This document shows, one piece after another, positions 27,986 to 37,633 of a stretch of 64,000 nt of DNA; position 1 is the stretch's first letter, and the number at the start of each line of letters is the position of its first letter. Made by a program: the position numbers and the translations under genes. The DNA is from Dryocola clanedunensis subsp. sulfonylureivorans. Its GTDB lineage: Bacteria > Pseudomonadota > Gammaproteobacteria > Enterobacterales > Enterobacteriaceae. Where the stretch lies: the NCBI RefSeq assembly GCF_016756775.1, contig NZ_JAERMU010000006.1, positions 62,001-126,000 of the forward strand, read 5' to 3'. Under the pieces are notes generated by a model. The model saw only the letters and a program-made list of their open reading frames with translations. It ran no database searches and was not told the DNA's origin.

Positions 27986-28122
27986 TTGCTGACAAAGAAG
28001 GAAAAAGCGTGGTTTTTCCTTCTTTGTGGTAAGCAGGCGAAAATCAATGAATTGATTTTCCTTGTTATTTATTCGGTGAGATCTTTGCGAAACGCATTCG
28101 CTTTAGGTTTGTCATCAGTCTG
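27986..28122. repeat. dispersed palindromic repeat, copy 2
   Basis: This block is the reverse complement of 4991-5132 with a modest number of differences. The hairpin built on ACAAAGAAGGAAAAA (27992-28027) and that built on GAAAATCAATGAATTGATTTTC (28039-28060) are conserved, as are the outer ends (TTGCTGACAAA and TTTGTCATCAGTCTGA). It sits between convergent yeiP and uxuA, flanked on each side by a similar ACGCGCC hairpin. Confidence 0.8.
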
Positions 28123-28147
28123 AACGCGCCTGAGGCGCGTTTTTTTA
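28123..28147 (+). terminator. rho-independent terminator, plus-strand direction
   Basis: ACGCGCCTGAGGCGCGT is followed by a run of T's on the plus strand. It would end yeiP transcription after it passes through the repeat. Confidence 0.75.
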
Positions 28148-28159
28148 TCTCCGTTCAGC

Positions 28160-29353
28160 TTATTTCAGCAGGTCCGGGAACATAATCTGCTTCAGCGCCA
28201 GCTCTACGCCGCGCACCTCTGCCAGCCCTTTCAGGCGGCCTATCGCCGAATAGCCCGGGTTGGTTTTCTTGTGCAGATCGTCCAGCATCTGGTGGCCGTG
28301 ATCGGGGCGCATCGGAATCGGGCGTAAATCACCGCTCGCTTTACGGCGCTGCTCCTCCGTCAGAATCGCCTTCACTACCGCAACCATATCCACATCGCCC
28401 TGCAGGTGCGCGCCTTCATGGAAGGTTTTTGGGTTATCTTCACGGCAGGTGGCGCGCAGGTGGGTGAAGTGAATGCGGTCGCCGAATGTTTCTATCATGC
28501 GGACCAGGTCGTTATCCGCACGCACGCCGTAGGAGCCGGTACACATGGTGAAGCCATTGTTGATGCTGTCTACGGTCTCTTTCAGCCACTGCATATCTTC
28601 GATGGTAGAGACAATGCGCGGCAGGCCGAGGATTGGACGCGGTGGATCGTCGGGGTGAACGGCAAGACGTACGCCGACTTCATCGGCCACGGCGACGATC
28701 GCTCGCAGGAAGTAAGCCATGTTTTCGCGCAGCTGTGCTTTGTTAATGCCGTCGTATTCCGCAAGACGCGCACGGAATTGATCCAGCGTATAGCCCTCTT
28801 CCGCTCCCGGCAGCCCCGCGATGATGTTGCGGGTCAGCTTCTCAACTTCGGCTTCGGACATGTTATTGAAGTAGTCCTGCGCCTGACGCTGCTCTTCTTC
28901 GCTGTAGTCTGCCTCGGCGCCTTTGCGCTTCAGGATGTGCAGCTCAAACGCCGCGAAGGCAATCTGGTCAAAACGCAGCGCTCGCGAACCGTCCGGCAGT
29001 TCATATTCCAGATCGGTACGCGTCCAGTCGAGAATCGGCATAAAGTTGTAGCAGACGGTATCAATCCCGCATTCCGCCAGGTTACGGATGCTTTGCTGAT
29101 AGTTAGCGATATGTTTGTCGTACTCGCCGCTGTGGGTCTTGATCTCTTCGTGAACGGGGATACTTTCGACGACGGACCAGGTCAGCCCTTTCGCCGCAAG
29201 CTCAGCCTGACGCTGTTTAATATCCTCGACCGGCCAGACTTCACCGTTAGGAATGTGGTGCAAAGCGGTGACCACACCAGTCGCGCCCGCCTGGCGCACA
29301 TCATCCAGTGATACAGGGTCTTTCGGGCCATACCAACGCCAGGTTTGTTCCAT
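28160..29353 (-). CDS. uxuA: mannonate dehydratase
   Basis: This 397-residue TIM-barrel enzyme dehydrates D-mannonate to 2-keto-3-deoxy-D-gluconate in the glucuronate branch of hexuronate breakdown. It aligns end to end with E. coli UxuA (394 residues), including [10 protein letters not shown] at the start, [18 protein letters not shown] and [11 protein letters not shown]. In E. coli uxuA is paired with uxuB elsewhere on the chromosome; here it is divergent from yeiQ, a fructuronate-reductase-like gene. The shared 210-bp promoter region has candidate UxuR/ExuR and CRP sites. Confidence 0.96.
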   Translation of the reverse strand: MEQTWRWYGPKDPVSLDDVRQAGATGVVTALHHIPNGEVWPVEDIKQRQAELAAKGLTWSVVESIPVHEEIKTHSGEYDKHIANYQQSIRNLAECGIDTVCYNFMPILDWTRTDLEYELPDGSRALRFDQIAFAAFELHILKRKGAEADYSEEEQRQAQDYFNNMSEAEVEKLTRNIIAGLPGAEEGYTLDQFRARLAEYDGINKAQLRENMAYFLRAIVAVADEVGVRLAVHPDDPPRPILGLPRIVSTIEDMQWLKETVDSINNGFTMCTGSYGVRADNDLVRMIETFGDRIHFTHLRATCREDNPKTFHEGAHLQGDVDMVAVVKAILTEEQRRKASGDLRPIPMRPDHGHQMLDDLHKKTNPGYSAIGRLKGLAEVRGVELALKQIMFPDLLK

Positions 29354-29374
29354 TACCAGTTCCTCAGTTTAAAG

Positions 29375-29388
29375 TTGTCATACCAATT
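29375..29388. promoter_or_regulatory. candidate UxuR/ExuR operator
   Basis: TTGTCATACCAATT resembles the GntR-family UxuR/ExuR site TTGGTATACCAATT, with two or three mismatches in one arm. It lies 22 bases upstream of uxuA. Confidence 0.5.
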
Positions 29389-29456
29389 CTACGAAAAGAT
29401 GATGACGACTACCATACCGCAATCCGGCTTATCGTCAATTTACCGGGCAACATTGG

Positions 29457-29472
29457 TTGATCAAGCTCACAT
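29457..29472. promoter_or_regulatory. candidate CRP site between uxuA and yeiQ
   Basis: TTGATCAAGCTCACAT has one full CRP half-site (TCACA in this orientation) and a partial second (TTGAT). It lies about 100 bases from each divergent start. Confidence 0.5.
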
Positions 29473-29563
29473 TAAAGGGATAAACCCTGCACACCAATTT
29501 AATTTGCTGTCATATAACTTTAGACTGCAATTGTTATCATTACGTTAATCAGGATTTGCATTT

Positions 29564-31024
29564 ATGAATACAATCGCTTCCGTCACCCTGCCAGAAGGCG
29601 TCCGTCAGCCGGGCTACGACCGCCAGGCGCTGAAAACCCGCATCGTCCATTTCGGCTTCGGCGCGTTTCACCGGGCGCACCAGGCGCTGCTTACCGACCG
29701 GGTTCTTAACGCTCGGGGCGGTGACTGGGGGATCTGCGAGATCAGCCTGTTTAGCGGCGATAAGTTGATGAGCGCCCTGCGCGCGCAGGATCACCTTTAT
29801 ACCGTGCTGGAGAAAGGGCCGGAGGGGAACCAGGCGATTATTGTCGGCGCGGTTAACGAATGCCTGAACGCAAAGCTCGACGGCATGGACGCAATTATTG
29901 AAAAATTCTGCGAGCCGCAGGTCGCTATTGTCTCGCTGACCGTGACGGAAAAGGGCTACTGCATCGATCCGGCGACGGGCAAGCTGGACGCCGCCAACGA
30001 ACGCATCATGCACGACCTGCAAAACCCTGCTGAACCTCACTCTGCCCCCGGCATTCTGGTGGAGGCGCTGAACCGCCGCCGTGAACGCGGCCTGCCTCCG
30101 TTTACCGTTCTCTCCTGCGATAACATCCCGGACAACGGTCACGTCGTGCGAAACGCCGTCATCGGCATGGCGGAAAAGCGCAGCCAGCCGCTGGCCGACT
30201 GGATACGTGAACACGTGACTTTCCCTAGCACGATGGTTGACCGTATCGTACCTGCCGCTACCGAAGAATCTTTGCAGGAGATTACTGACGTGCTCGGCGT
30301 AGAAGATCCGTGTGCGATTTCAGGCGAGCCGTTTATCCAGTGGGTAATTGAAGATAATTTCGTTGCCGGACGCCCGGCGTGGGAAGTGGCCGGCGTGGAG
30401 ATGGTGGACGACGTGATGCCCTGGGAGCAGATGAAGCTGCGCATGCTTAACGGCAGCCACTCGTTCCTGGCGTACCTCGGCTATCTGGCAGGCTATCAGC
30501 ATATTAATGACTGCATGGCCGATGAGCATTTCAAACGTGCCGCTCATCAGCTCATGATGCAAGAGCAGGCTCCCACCCTGCGCGTCAAAGGCGTCGACCT
30601 TCAGCAGTATGCCAACAGCCTTCTTGAGCGATTCAGTAACCCTGCCTTGCAGCATCGCACCTGGCAGATAGCGATGGATGGCAGCCAGAAGCTCCCGCAG
30701 CGTATGCTGGATAGCGTACGCTGGCATCTGCAACAGGGCACTGAGTGGTCCTGTCTGGCACTGGGTATTGCGGGCTGGATGCGTTATGTCAGCGGTGTGG
30801 ATGATGCAGGCAATGCTATCGATATTCGCGACCCGCTGGCGCAAAAAATCAGAGGGCTTGTCGAGCAAAGCTCTGAAAATGAACGTGTTGCCGCCCTGCT
30901 TTCCCTTCATGAGATCTTTGGTCAAGACCTTCCCAACGATGAAAGATTTGTACAGTGCGTAGGTGCAGCCTGGGACGAATTGCAGGCCAGAGGTGCAAAA
31001 CAGGCCGTGGCAAATCTGGTTTAA
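29564..31024 (+). CDS. yeiQ: mannitol dehydrogenase family oxidoreductase YeiQ (fructuronate reductase-like)
   Basis: This 486-residue NAD-dependent polyol dehydrogenase is close to UxuB, which reduces D-fructuronate to D-mannonate. The N-terminal Rossmann segment HFGFGAFHRAHQA (about 28-40) and the catalytic motif MKLRMLNGSHS (near 290-300) are intact. Its position next to uxuA suggests that it supplies mannonate to UxuA here, so the two would form one hexuronate step pair. No UxuB gene is in the window, so whether it is the main fructuronate reductase is open. Confidence 0.92.
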   Translation: MNTIASVTLPEGVRQPGYDRQALKTRIVHFGFGAFHRAHQALLTDRVLNARGGDWGICEISLFSGDKLMSALRAQDHLYTVLEKGPEGNQAIIVGAVNECLNAKLDGMDAIIEKFCEPQVAIVSLTVTEKGYCIDPATGKLDAANERIMHDLQNPAEPHSAPGILVEALNRRRERGLPPFTVLSCDNIPDNGHVVRNAVIGMAEKRSQPLADWIREHVTFPSTMVDRIVPAATEESLQEITDVLGVEDPCAISGEPFIQWVIEDNFVAGRPAWEVAGVEMVDDVMPWEQMKLRMLNGSHSFLAYLGYLAGYQHINDCMADEHFKRAAHQLMMQEQAPTLRVKGVDLQQYANSLLERFSNPALQHRTWQIAMDGSQKLPQRMLDSVRWHLQQGTEWSCLALGIAGWMRYVSGVDDAGNAIDIRDPLAQKIRGLVEQSSENERVAALLSLHEIFGQDLPNDERFVQCVGAAWDELQARGAKQAVANLV

Positions 31025-31138
31025 TTAACGATCCATGCCCTTAAAGCGGCCTTGTTTAGCTACAGGCCCTTTTAGGACTTCTTTTTTTCCCCAATGTTGT
31101 TCAGGATACAGGCTGATCTTAACGCCTCCGGAGCAACT

Positions 31139-32143
31139 GTGACCAAAACCAATCTGATTACCGGTTTTCTTGGCAGTGGAAAAACCACCACTCTTCTTCA
31201 TCTGCTGGCGAATAAGCCCGGTGACGAAAAATGGGCCGTACTGGTCAATGAATTTGGCGAAGTAGGCATAGATGGCGCCCTGCTTGCCGACAGCGGCGCC
31301 CTGCTCAAAGAGATCCCCGGCGGTTGTATGTGCTGCGTCAACGGTCTGCCTATGCAGGTGGGTCTGAATACGCTGCTGCGCCAGGGAAAACCAGACCGCC
31401 TGCTGATTGAGCCAACCGGCCTGGGCCATCCTAAACAGATCCTCGATATGCTGACCGCCGATGTCTACCAGCCCTGGATTGACCTGCGGGCAACGCTGTG
31501 TCTGCTTGATGCTCGCCAGCTGCTCGATGAGCGGAGCGTCAATAATGACAACTTCCGCGATCAGCTCGCCGCCGCAGATATTATTATCGCGAATAAACGC
31601 GACCGGGGGACGGATGAAAGTCAAGAGGCGCTGGAACAGTGGCAACGGCAGTTTGCTGATGAGCGCAGCGTCATCCCGACGCAAAATGGTCAGATAGATA
31701 TCAGCCTGCTGGATAAGCCGCGGCAGAATCTGCGTCGCCTTCCTGCAAGTCAGGAACATAGCCATGCTCATGCGGCGAACCGCGGCCTCGCGGCGCTGAA
31801 TTTACCCGGACACCAGCGCTGGAGACGCAGCATAAATAGCGGCCAGGGCTACGTGGCCTGCGGCTGGATTTTCGATGCTGACACCGTTTTTGACACCGTT
31901 GGTATTCTTGAATGGGCGCGCCTGGCACCGGTCGGCAGAGTAAAAGGCGTGGTGCGAATTGCTGAAGGCCTGGTGCGTATCAACCGCCAGGGCGATGATT
32001 TACACATCGAAACGCAGAACGTTGCCCCCCCGGACAGCCGCATAGAATTAATAAACGACCATGATACTGACTGGAACAGCTTGCAAAGCGCCCTGTTGAA
32101 GCTACGTTTAAGCTCGCAAGTCTACCCTCCCGTGTCGACATAA
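31139..32143 (+). CDS. yeiR: COG0523 zinc-related GTPase YeiR
   Basis: This 334-residue G3E-family P-loop GTPase has Walker A GFLGSGKTT (9-17), the metal-binding CMCC motif (63-66) after IPGG, NKRD as the guanine motif, and an HSHAH stretch. E. coli YeiR binds zinc, which stimulates its GTPase, and it is thought to help zinc use under limitation. A GTG start at 31139 behind CCGGAG aligns with the E. coli N-terminus; an in-frame ATG at 31094 would add 15 unrelated residues. The C-terminal CobW domain follows at about 230-320. Confidence 0.93.
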   Translation: MTKTNLITGFLGSGKTTTLLHLLANKPGDEKWAVLVNEFGEVGIDGALLADSGALLKEIPGGCMCCVNGLPMQVGLNTLLRQGKPDRLLIEPTGLGHPKQILDMLTADVYQPWIDLRATLCLLDARQLLDERSVNNDNFRDQLAAADIIIANKRDRGTDESQEALEQWQRQFADERSVIPTQNGQIDISLLDKPRQNLRRLPASQEHSHAHAANRGLAALNLPGHQRWRRSINSGQGYVACGWIFDADTVFDTVGILEWARLAPVGRVKGVVRIAEGLVRINRQGDDLHIETQNVAPPDSRIELINDHDTDWNSLQSALLKLRLSSQVYPPVST

Positions 32144-32162
32144 GATTTTGAAAAACTGCATC

Positions 32163-32867
32163 ATGAAAATACATTTACCACTCATTCTGTTACTTAATGC
32201 CCTGGGACTGACGCTGTTCTTTAGCTGGTATCTCCCTGAAAATCATGGTTTCTGGTTCAACCTGGACTCCGGTATTTTCCATTTCTTTAATGGCGGGCTG
32301 ATTAAAAGCCATGCTTTCGCAGTCCTGCTGGCGGTGACCAACAACCGGGTGTTTGACGGCATCTCCCTGCTGGCTATGGGGGCTCTGTTCCTCTGGTTCT
32401 GGTGGCGTGAAACGCCAAAAGGACGCCGACGCCTGGTCATTATGGGTATTGTGCTGCTGCTTAGTGCGGTGATCATCAATCAGCTGGGGCATTTAATTCC
32501 GGTCTCTCATCGGAGCCCTACGCTTTATTTCAGCGATATTTATCGCGTGAGCGAGCTGCTGCACTTCCCGACGAAAGATGCCTCGAACGACAGTTTCCCG
32601 GGCGATCACGGCTTAATGCTGCTGATGTTCACCGGTTTCGTGCTGCGTTATTTTGGTCCGAAAGCGTTCATTATTGCGCTGCTTATTTTCTTGGTTTTCG
32701 CCTCGCCAAGGATAATGATCGGCGCCCACTGGTTTACCGATGTGTATGTTGGGTCGCTGTCAATTGCGCTGGTTGGCCTGCCGTGGGTGCTATTAACCCC
32801 ACTCAGCGATGGGTTAATTAACCTCTTCGATCGCTATTTGCCAGGCAAAAATAAAACAAGTCATTAA
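32163..32867 (+). CDS. lpxT: lipid A 1-diphosphate synthase LpxT
   Basis: This 234-residue inner-membrane PAP2-family protein transfers phosphate from undecaprenyl pyrophosphate to lipid A, on the periplasmic side. It has about six helices and the phosphatase motifs PTKDASNDSFPGDHG (near 140-155) and GAHWFTDVYVG (near 190-200). It diverges from E. coli LpxT mainly in the N-terminal half. The ATG at 32163 was used; a TTG at 32148 is in frame. It begins 20 bases after yeiR and may be co-transcribed with it. Confidence 0.93.
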   Translation: MKIHLPLILLLNALGLTLFFSWYLPENHGFWFNLDSGIFHFFNGGLIKSHAFAVLLAVTNNRVFDGISLLAMGALFLWFWWRETPKGRRRLVIMGIVLLLSAVIINQLGHLIPVSHRSPTLYFSDIYRVSELLHFPTKDASNDSFPGDHGLMLLMFTGFVLRYFGPKAFIIALLIFLVFASPRIMIGAHWFTDVYVGSLSIALVGLPWVLLTPLSDGLINLFDRYLPGKNKTSH

Positions 32868-32897
32868 CAGTAAATAAACATAGTCTGCGGTAAATTA

Positions 32898-32928
32898 GCA
32901 GGGAGCGACAGGGCTCCCTGCGTTTTTT
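32898..32928 (+). terminator. lpxT terminator
   Basis: GCAGGGAGC pairs with GCTCCCTGC, and TTTTTT follows after a G. It lies 31 bases after the lpxT stop. Confidence 0.9.
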
Positions 32929-33289
32929 AATCAGGGCCGCGAAAGTGGCGAATATTTAACCTCTCCTTCAGCCCTGTGCCACTAAGGCCTTGCTCGAAAC
33001 CACCGCATTTTTGACTAACAATTATGCAAAGTGACTTTTCTTCTTATAACATCACAATTTCTTATAAAAAACTGGTGAAAACCTCTCGCCATGCCTGTGT
33101 CGATCGGTTAATCTCAAATGCGTTTTGCGCCTCTAACCTAAATTATTCCCTTGTGAATTAAAATGTGCGTTAAGCCACATTTCTGTTCAGTAATAATTGT
33201 TTCAGGGCGCTTAGCTAATTAGTCTCGTCACGTTGGTATTTTTGTATAACGATTCGTATCGTTAAGGACATCAAGGGATAATAAACAAA
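32929..33289. other. long AT-rich leader before mepS, no gene
   Basis: These 361 bases contain no convincing reading frame. They should hold the mepS promoter and 5' untranslated region. Candidate AT-rich -10-like elements occur, for example TATAAC near 33046 and TATAAC near 33245, but none has an unambiguous -35 partner. Confidence 0.5.
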
Positions 33290-33856
33290 ATGGTCAAATC
33301 TCAACCTATCTTGAGATATATCTTGCGGGCCATCCCCGCTGTTGCTGTGGCAGTGATGCTGTCAGCATGTAGTTCGACAAACACCGCAAATATGCATTCT
33401 GAGACGCATGCAGTCAGTAATGAAGATGGTTTTTTACTGCAAGCCTCTCAGGATGAATTCGAAGAGATGGTCCGTAACGTAGATGTGAAATCACGTCTCA
33501 TGGATCAATATGCTAGCTGGAAAGGCGTGCGCTACCGTCTGGGTGGCAGCACTAAGAAAGGCATCGACTGTTCCGCATTCGTGCAGCGAACTTTCCGTGA
33601 GCAGTTTGGTTTAGAGTTGCCTCGTTCAACGTCTGAGCAGCAGGATACGGGTAAATCTGTGTCACGCAGCAAACTTCGCACCGGCGATTTAGTGCTGTTC
33701 CGTGCAGGCTCTACGGGCCGCCACGTAGGGATTTATATTGGGAACAACCAGTTTGTTCATGCATCCACCAGCAGCGGTGTGATGATCTCCAATATGAACG
33801 AACCCTACTGGAATAAACGTTACAACGAAGCACGTCGCGTATTAAGCCGTAGTTAA
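33290..33856 (+). CDS. mepS: murein DD-endopeptidase MepS (Spr)
   Basis: This 188-residue outer-membrane lipoprotein cleaves peptidoglycan cross-links and opens space for wall growth; its level is set by NlpI-Prc proteolysis in E. coli. The signal peptide ends in the lipobox LSAC with Cys27. The NlpC/P60 domain has catalytic Cys94 (GIDCSAF), His145 (GRHVGIY) and His157 (FVHAST). Length equals E. coli Spr. It is monocistronic with its own terminator. Confidence 0.97.
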   Translation: MVKSQPILRYILRAIPAVAVAVMLSACSSTNTANMHSETHAVSNEDGFLLQASQDEFEEMVRNVDVKSRLMDQYASWKGVRYRLGGSTKKGIDCSAFVQRTFREQFGLELPRSTSEQQDTGKSVSRSKLRTGDLVLFRAGSTGRHVGIYIGNNQFVHASTSSGVMISNMNEPYWNKRYNEARRVLSRS

Positions 33857-33907
33857 CTCTTTTCTTACTGGTCGTTAAATCCCTTGGCTACCAGACGAGA
33901 CGAAATC

Positions 33908-33936
33908 TAAAAACGCTGCCCCGGCAGCGTTTTTTG
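33908..33936 (+). terminator. mepS terminator
   Basis: AAACGCTGCC pairs with GGCAGCGTTT around a CCC loop, followed by T's. Confidence 0.9.
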
Positions 33937-34099
33937 TTGCCTCTTTCAGGACTCAATAGCGCCCTCGCCCGTTCTAACTATTCATATAAATTATTGTTCC
34001 GTGGCGAAACTATATGACTCAATGACGGCTTTTACGCTATAGTCAGAAAAAATCCCATACAAACTATGCGTCTCTTGCATCAGCAGGAACATTGCACCG

Positions 34100-35686
34100 A
34101 TGCCTTCAAAAAAAATCTTTGCCCGCTATTTTTCCAGTCCGCGACAAATTGCCTCATTCAGCATTTTGTTTGCCCTGCTGAGCGCTTTGCTTTTTGGCGG
34201 CATCACAAGCCTGGTGCTGCATAATAAACGTGAGTCCAGTTACGATGTGCTGGCACGGGATATACGAAGCTACCTAAGACATTTTTTTGAGGACCTTCAT
34301 GCCACCGCGGACGGTATTCAGGCGTTAACCGTTGCGGACTGCAAATTGGTCACCGGTGAGCTGACCTCCAGAGCCGCCTTCAACGTCAACGTCCGCGCGT
34401 TTCTCCTTATTAATGACGGCATCGCCTACTGCTCATCGGCCACCGGCTCGATGCACATGACCATGAAAGATCTGATGCCGGATATCGATTTAACGAAGAA
34501 TGTCGACCTGGCAATTATGAGCGGCACGCCGATGATGCCGGGAAAACCCACCATCGCGGCCTGGTTTAAAAATTCAGCTGTCGATGGACGCGGTGTTTTC
34601 ACCACGCTGAATGTGAATCTTACCCCTTACCTTCTTTTTACCGCCCGTCAGAGTCAGGTAATGTCCATGGCGATTGTGGTTGGGGACAAAGTGCTGACCA
34701 CGCTATCCCCGGAACTACAGTTTACGCGCACGCTCCCCCCGGATCCGACACGCATCGCCAGCCTCAGTAATTATCCGATTCAAATTTATATCTATGGCAC
34801 CGCCTGGCCCTCAGAGGATATTCAGCTCTCTATTCTGGCTGGGCTGATCTTCGGTCTGTTGAGCGGGGTGATGTGCAGCTATTTCCTTTCAGTTCGCATG
34901 CGGCCGGGCAAAGAGATCCTGACGGGCATCAAACGTGAACAGTTTTACGTGGTTTATCAGCCCGTCGTGGATGCGGAAGCGCTAAAGATGCAGGGCATCG
35001 AGGCGCTGATGCGTTGGGAACACCCCACCGCCGGGATGATCCCCCCGGACGCATTTATCGCCTTTGCAGAAGCCCAGCAGCTTATTGTGCCACTGACCCG
35101 TCATCTGTTTGAACTGATTGCTCGCGATGCAACTCAGCTGCAGGACATCTTTCCGCCCGGGGCAAAGCTTGGGATTAATCTTGCGCCCAGCCACCTTCAT
35201 GCCCCGTCGTTTAAAGACGATATTCTGGCTTTTGCCGCCTCGCTGCCGCCTGACCATTTTCAGATTGTCTTTGAAATTACCGAACGCGATATGCTGAAAG
35301 AAAAAGAAGCCGTGGGGATCTTTGCCTGGCTGCACGACCAGGGCTTTGAACTGGCCGTGGATGACTTCGGCACCGGCCATAGCGCGCTCATCTATCTGGA
35401 GCGTTTCACGCTTGAATATCTGAAAATAGACCAGGGTTTTGTTAACTCGATCGGCCTTGAGACCGTCACCGCCCCGGTGCTGGACGCGGTGCTTACGCTG
35501 GCAAAACGCCTGAATATGGCGACAGTCGCTGAGGGGGTAGAAACCCGTGAACAGGCGAAATGGCTCATCGATCGCGGCGTCAATTTCTTACAGGGCTACT
35601 ATTTCAGCCGTCCGCTAACGCTCCGCCAGCTTATTAGCTGGCACCAGTCAGGACAGGATGACGATGCGCTGAAAAACGCACATTAG
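34100..35686 (+). CDS. pdeN: CSS-motif EAL c-di-GMP phosphodiesterase PdeN (Rtn)
   Basis: This 528-residue inner-membrane protein has two membrane helices (about 18-40 and 245-266) that enclose a periplasmic CSS domain with the YCSSATG motif (near 109). A cytoplasmic EAL domain (about 280-510) breaks down cyclic di-GMP. Catalytic motifs EALMRW, NLAPSHL, EITERD and DDFGTGHSAL are intact, so it should be active. In E. coli CSS-domain phosphodiesterases respond to periplasmic redox (DsbA/B). It is slightly longer than E. coli Rtn. Confidence 0.94.
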   Translation: MPSKKIFARYFSSPRQIASFSILFALLSALLFGGITSLVLHNKRESSYDVLARDIRSYLRHFFEDLHATADGIQALTVADCKLVTGELTSRAAFNVNVRAFLLINDGIAYCSSATGSMHMTMKDLMPDIDLTKNVDLAIMSGTPMMPGKPTIAAWFKNSAVDGRGVFTTLNVNLTPYLLFTARQSQVMSMAIVVGDKVLTTLSPELQFTRTLPPDPTRIASLSNYPIQIYIYGTAWPSEDIQLSILAGLIFGLLSGVMCSYFLSVRMRPGKEILTGIKREQFYVVYQPVVDAEALKMQGIEALMRWEHPTAGMIPPDAFIAFAEAQQLIVPLTRHLFELIARDATQLQDIFPPGAKLGINLAPSHLHAPSFKDDILAFAASLPPDHFQIVFEITERDMLKEKEAVGIFAWLHDQGFELAVDDFGTGHSALIYLERFTLEYLKIDQGFVNSIGLETVTAPVLDAVLTLAKRLNMATVAEGVETREQAKWLIDRGVNFLQGYYFSRPLTLRQLISWHQSGQDDDALKNAH

Positions 35687-35816
35687 TTTCACAATCTTTG
35701 CCGTCTAACTTATGATTTAGCCTCATGGTGATACAAAACGGTGGGTTTTAACCTGATAGTCGTTTCGGGAGTGAAGCGATGCTGGTTACCCCCTTCAACA
35801 AGGATTGACCAGATTG

Positions 35817-37625
35817 ATGTTTGCACGCGCATCCCTTTTACTATGCCTTAGCCTGTTCACCCTCCAGAGCCTGGCGGAAAACATCAAAGAGAGCTACTCC
35901 TTTGCCGTGCTGGGAGAGCCGAAATACGCCGTTAACTTCACCCATTTTGATTACGTGAACCCGGCGGCTCCCAAGGGTGGCAATATCACGCTTTCAGCCA
36001 TCGGCACCTTCGATAACTTCAACCGTTATGCGCTGCGCGGTAATCCCGGTGTACGAACGGAAACGCTATACGACCCGCTGTTTACCACCTCTGACGACGA
36101 ACCCGGCAGCTACTATCCCTTAGTTGGCGAAATGGCTCGCTATCCCGATAACTTTGCCTGGGCCGAAATAGAAATAAATCCCAAAGCTCGCTTTCATGAC
36201 GGCTCCCCTATTACCGCCAAAGACGTTGCCTTCACCTTTAATAAGTTTATGACCGAAGGCGTCCCCCAGTTCAGGCTGATTTATAAGGGGGCAAAAGTGA
36301 AGGCTATTGCCCCGCTGACCGTGCGCATTGAGCTGGCTCAGCCCAGCAAAGAGCGAATGCTGGGTTTGTTTTCTCTGCCGGTTTTTCCTGAGAAGTTCTG
36401 GAAAGATCATAAACTGAGCGAACCCCTTTCCCGGCCACCGCTGGCCAGCGGTCCTTATAAAATCACCGCCTGGCGCATGGGCCAGTACATCACCTATTCG
36501 CGGGTAAGGGACTATTGGGCAACCAACCTGCCGGTTAACCGCGGACGCTGGAATTTCGATTCTATTCGCTACGACTATTACCTCGACGATAATGTCGCCT
36601 TTGAAGCTTTCAAAGCCGGTGCGTTTGATTTCCGTGCGGAGAGTTCTGCAAAAAACTGGGCAACGCGGTATACCGGCAAAAATTTCGCCAATCATTTTAT
36701 CGTCAAAGAAGAAGTGGAAAATGACGCGGCCCAGGACGCCCGCTGGCTGGCTTTTAATATCCAGCGGCCAATTTTCGCCGATCGTAAAGTGCGTGAGGCC
36801 GTCGGTCTGGTTTTTGATTTTGAATGGATGAACAAGGCGCTGTTCTACAGTGCCTATAGCCGTGCTAACAGCTTCTTCCAGAATACAGAGTATGCGGCGC
36901 GCAGCTATCCTGATGCCGACGAGTTGACTCTGCTTGCGCCAATGAAAAAGGCTCTCCCGCCAGAAGTATTCACCACGGTTTACACCCCACCTCAATCCAG
37001 AGGTGATGGCTTTGACCGTGACAACATCCTGAAAGCTCTGGAGCTGTTAAAAGAGGCGGGCTGGGAGCTGAAAAATCAAAAACTGATCAACGTGAAAACC
37101 GGCAAACCTTTCACCTTTGAACTGTTGATTGGTACGACGGGCAACACCCAGTGGGTATTACCTTTCCAGCACAATCTTGAGCGACTCGGGATAACGATGG
37201 AGATCCGCCAGGTGGATAACTCCCAGCTGACCAACCGTCTGCGTAACAGGGATTATGACATGATGCCAACCCTCTACAGCGCCATGCCTTATCCAAGCGC
37301 AGACGTGCAAATCTCCTGGGCCTCTGAGTACGTGGACTCCACCTATAACGCCCCCGGCGTGAAAAGCCCGGTTATCGATAAGCTCATTGACCAGATCATT
37401 GCCAATCAGGGCGACAAGAAAAAGCTGCTGCCGCTGGGGCGGGCGCTTGACCGTGTGCTAACCTGGAACTTCTATATGATCCCGATGTGGTACATGACGG
37501 CGGACCGTTTTGCCTGGTGGAATAAATTCTCAAAACCAGCCATTCATCCGTTGTATACCTCTGGATTCGATACCTGGTGGTATGACGTTAACAAAGCCGC
37601 GCGGTTGCCGGCACAGCGGCAATAA
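35817..37625 (+). CDS. yejA: periplasmic oligopeptide-binding protein YejA
   Basis: This 602-residue solute-binding protein (SBP_bac_5 family) starts with a Sec signal peptide ending near SLAEN. It feeds peptides and microcin C to the YejBEF ABC importer. It aligns with E. coli YejA through the typical [19 protein letters not shown] and WLAFNIQRP segments. The ATG at 35817 was chosen; upstream TTG codons at 35805 and 35814 are in frame, and AAGGA (35799-35803) lies at a slightly long distance. It is the first gene of yejABEF. Confidence 0.95.
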   Translation: MFARASLLLCLSLFTLQSLAENIKESYSFAVLGEPKYAVNFTHFDYVNPAAPKGGNITLSAIGTFDNFNRYALRGNPGVRTETLYDPLFTTSDDEPGSYYPLVGEMARYPDNFAWAEIEINPKARFHDGSPITAKDVAFTFNKFMTEGVPQFRLIYKGAKVKAIAPLTVRIELAQPSKERMLGLFSLPVFPEKFWKDHKLSEPLSRPPLASGPYKITAWRMGQYITYSRVRDYWATNLPVNRGRWNFDSIRYDYYLDDNVAFEAFKAGAFDFRAESSAKNWATRYTGKNFANHFIVKEEVENDAAQDARWLAFNIQRPIFADRKVREAVGLVFDFEWMNKALFYSAYSRANSFFQNTEYAARSYPDADELTLLAPMKKALPPEVFTTVYTPPQSRGDGFDRDNILKALELLKEAGWELKNQKLINVKTGKPFTFELLIGTTGNTQWVLPFQHNLERLGITMEIRQVDNSQLTNRLRNRDYDMMPTLYSAMPYPSADVQISWASEYVDSTYNAPGVKSPVIDKLIDQIIANQGDKKKLLPLGRALDRVLTWNFYMIPMWYMTADRFAWWNKFSKPAIHPLYTSGFDTWWYDVNKAARLPAQRQ

Positions 37626-37633
37626 GGGGCATT

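Noticed and set aside
34931..35620. Degenerate, inactive EAL domain in PdeN
   Set aside because: EAL, the NLAPSHL motif, EITERD and DDFGTGHS are all intact, so there is no sign of loss of activity.
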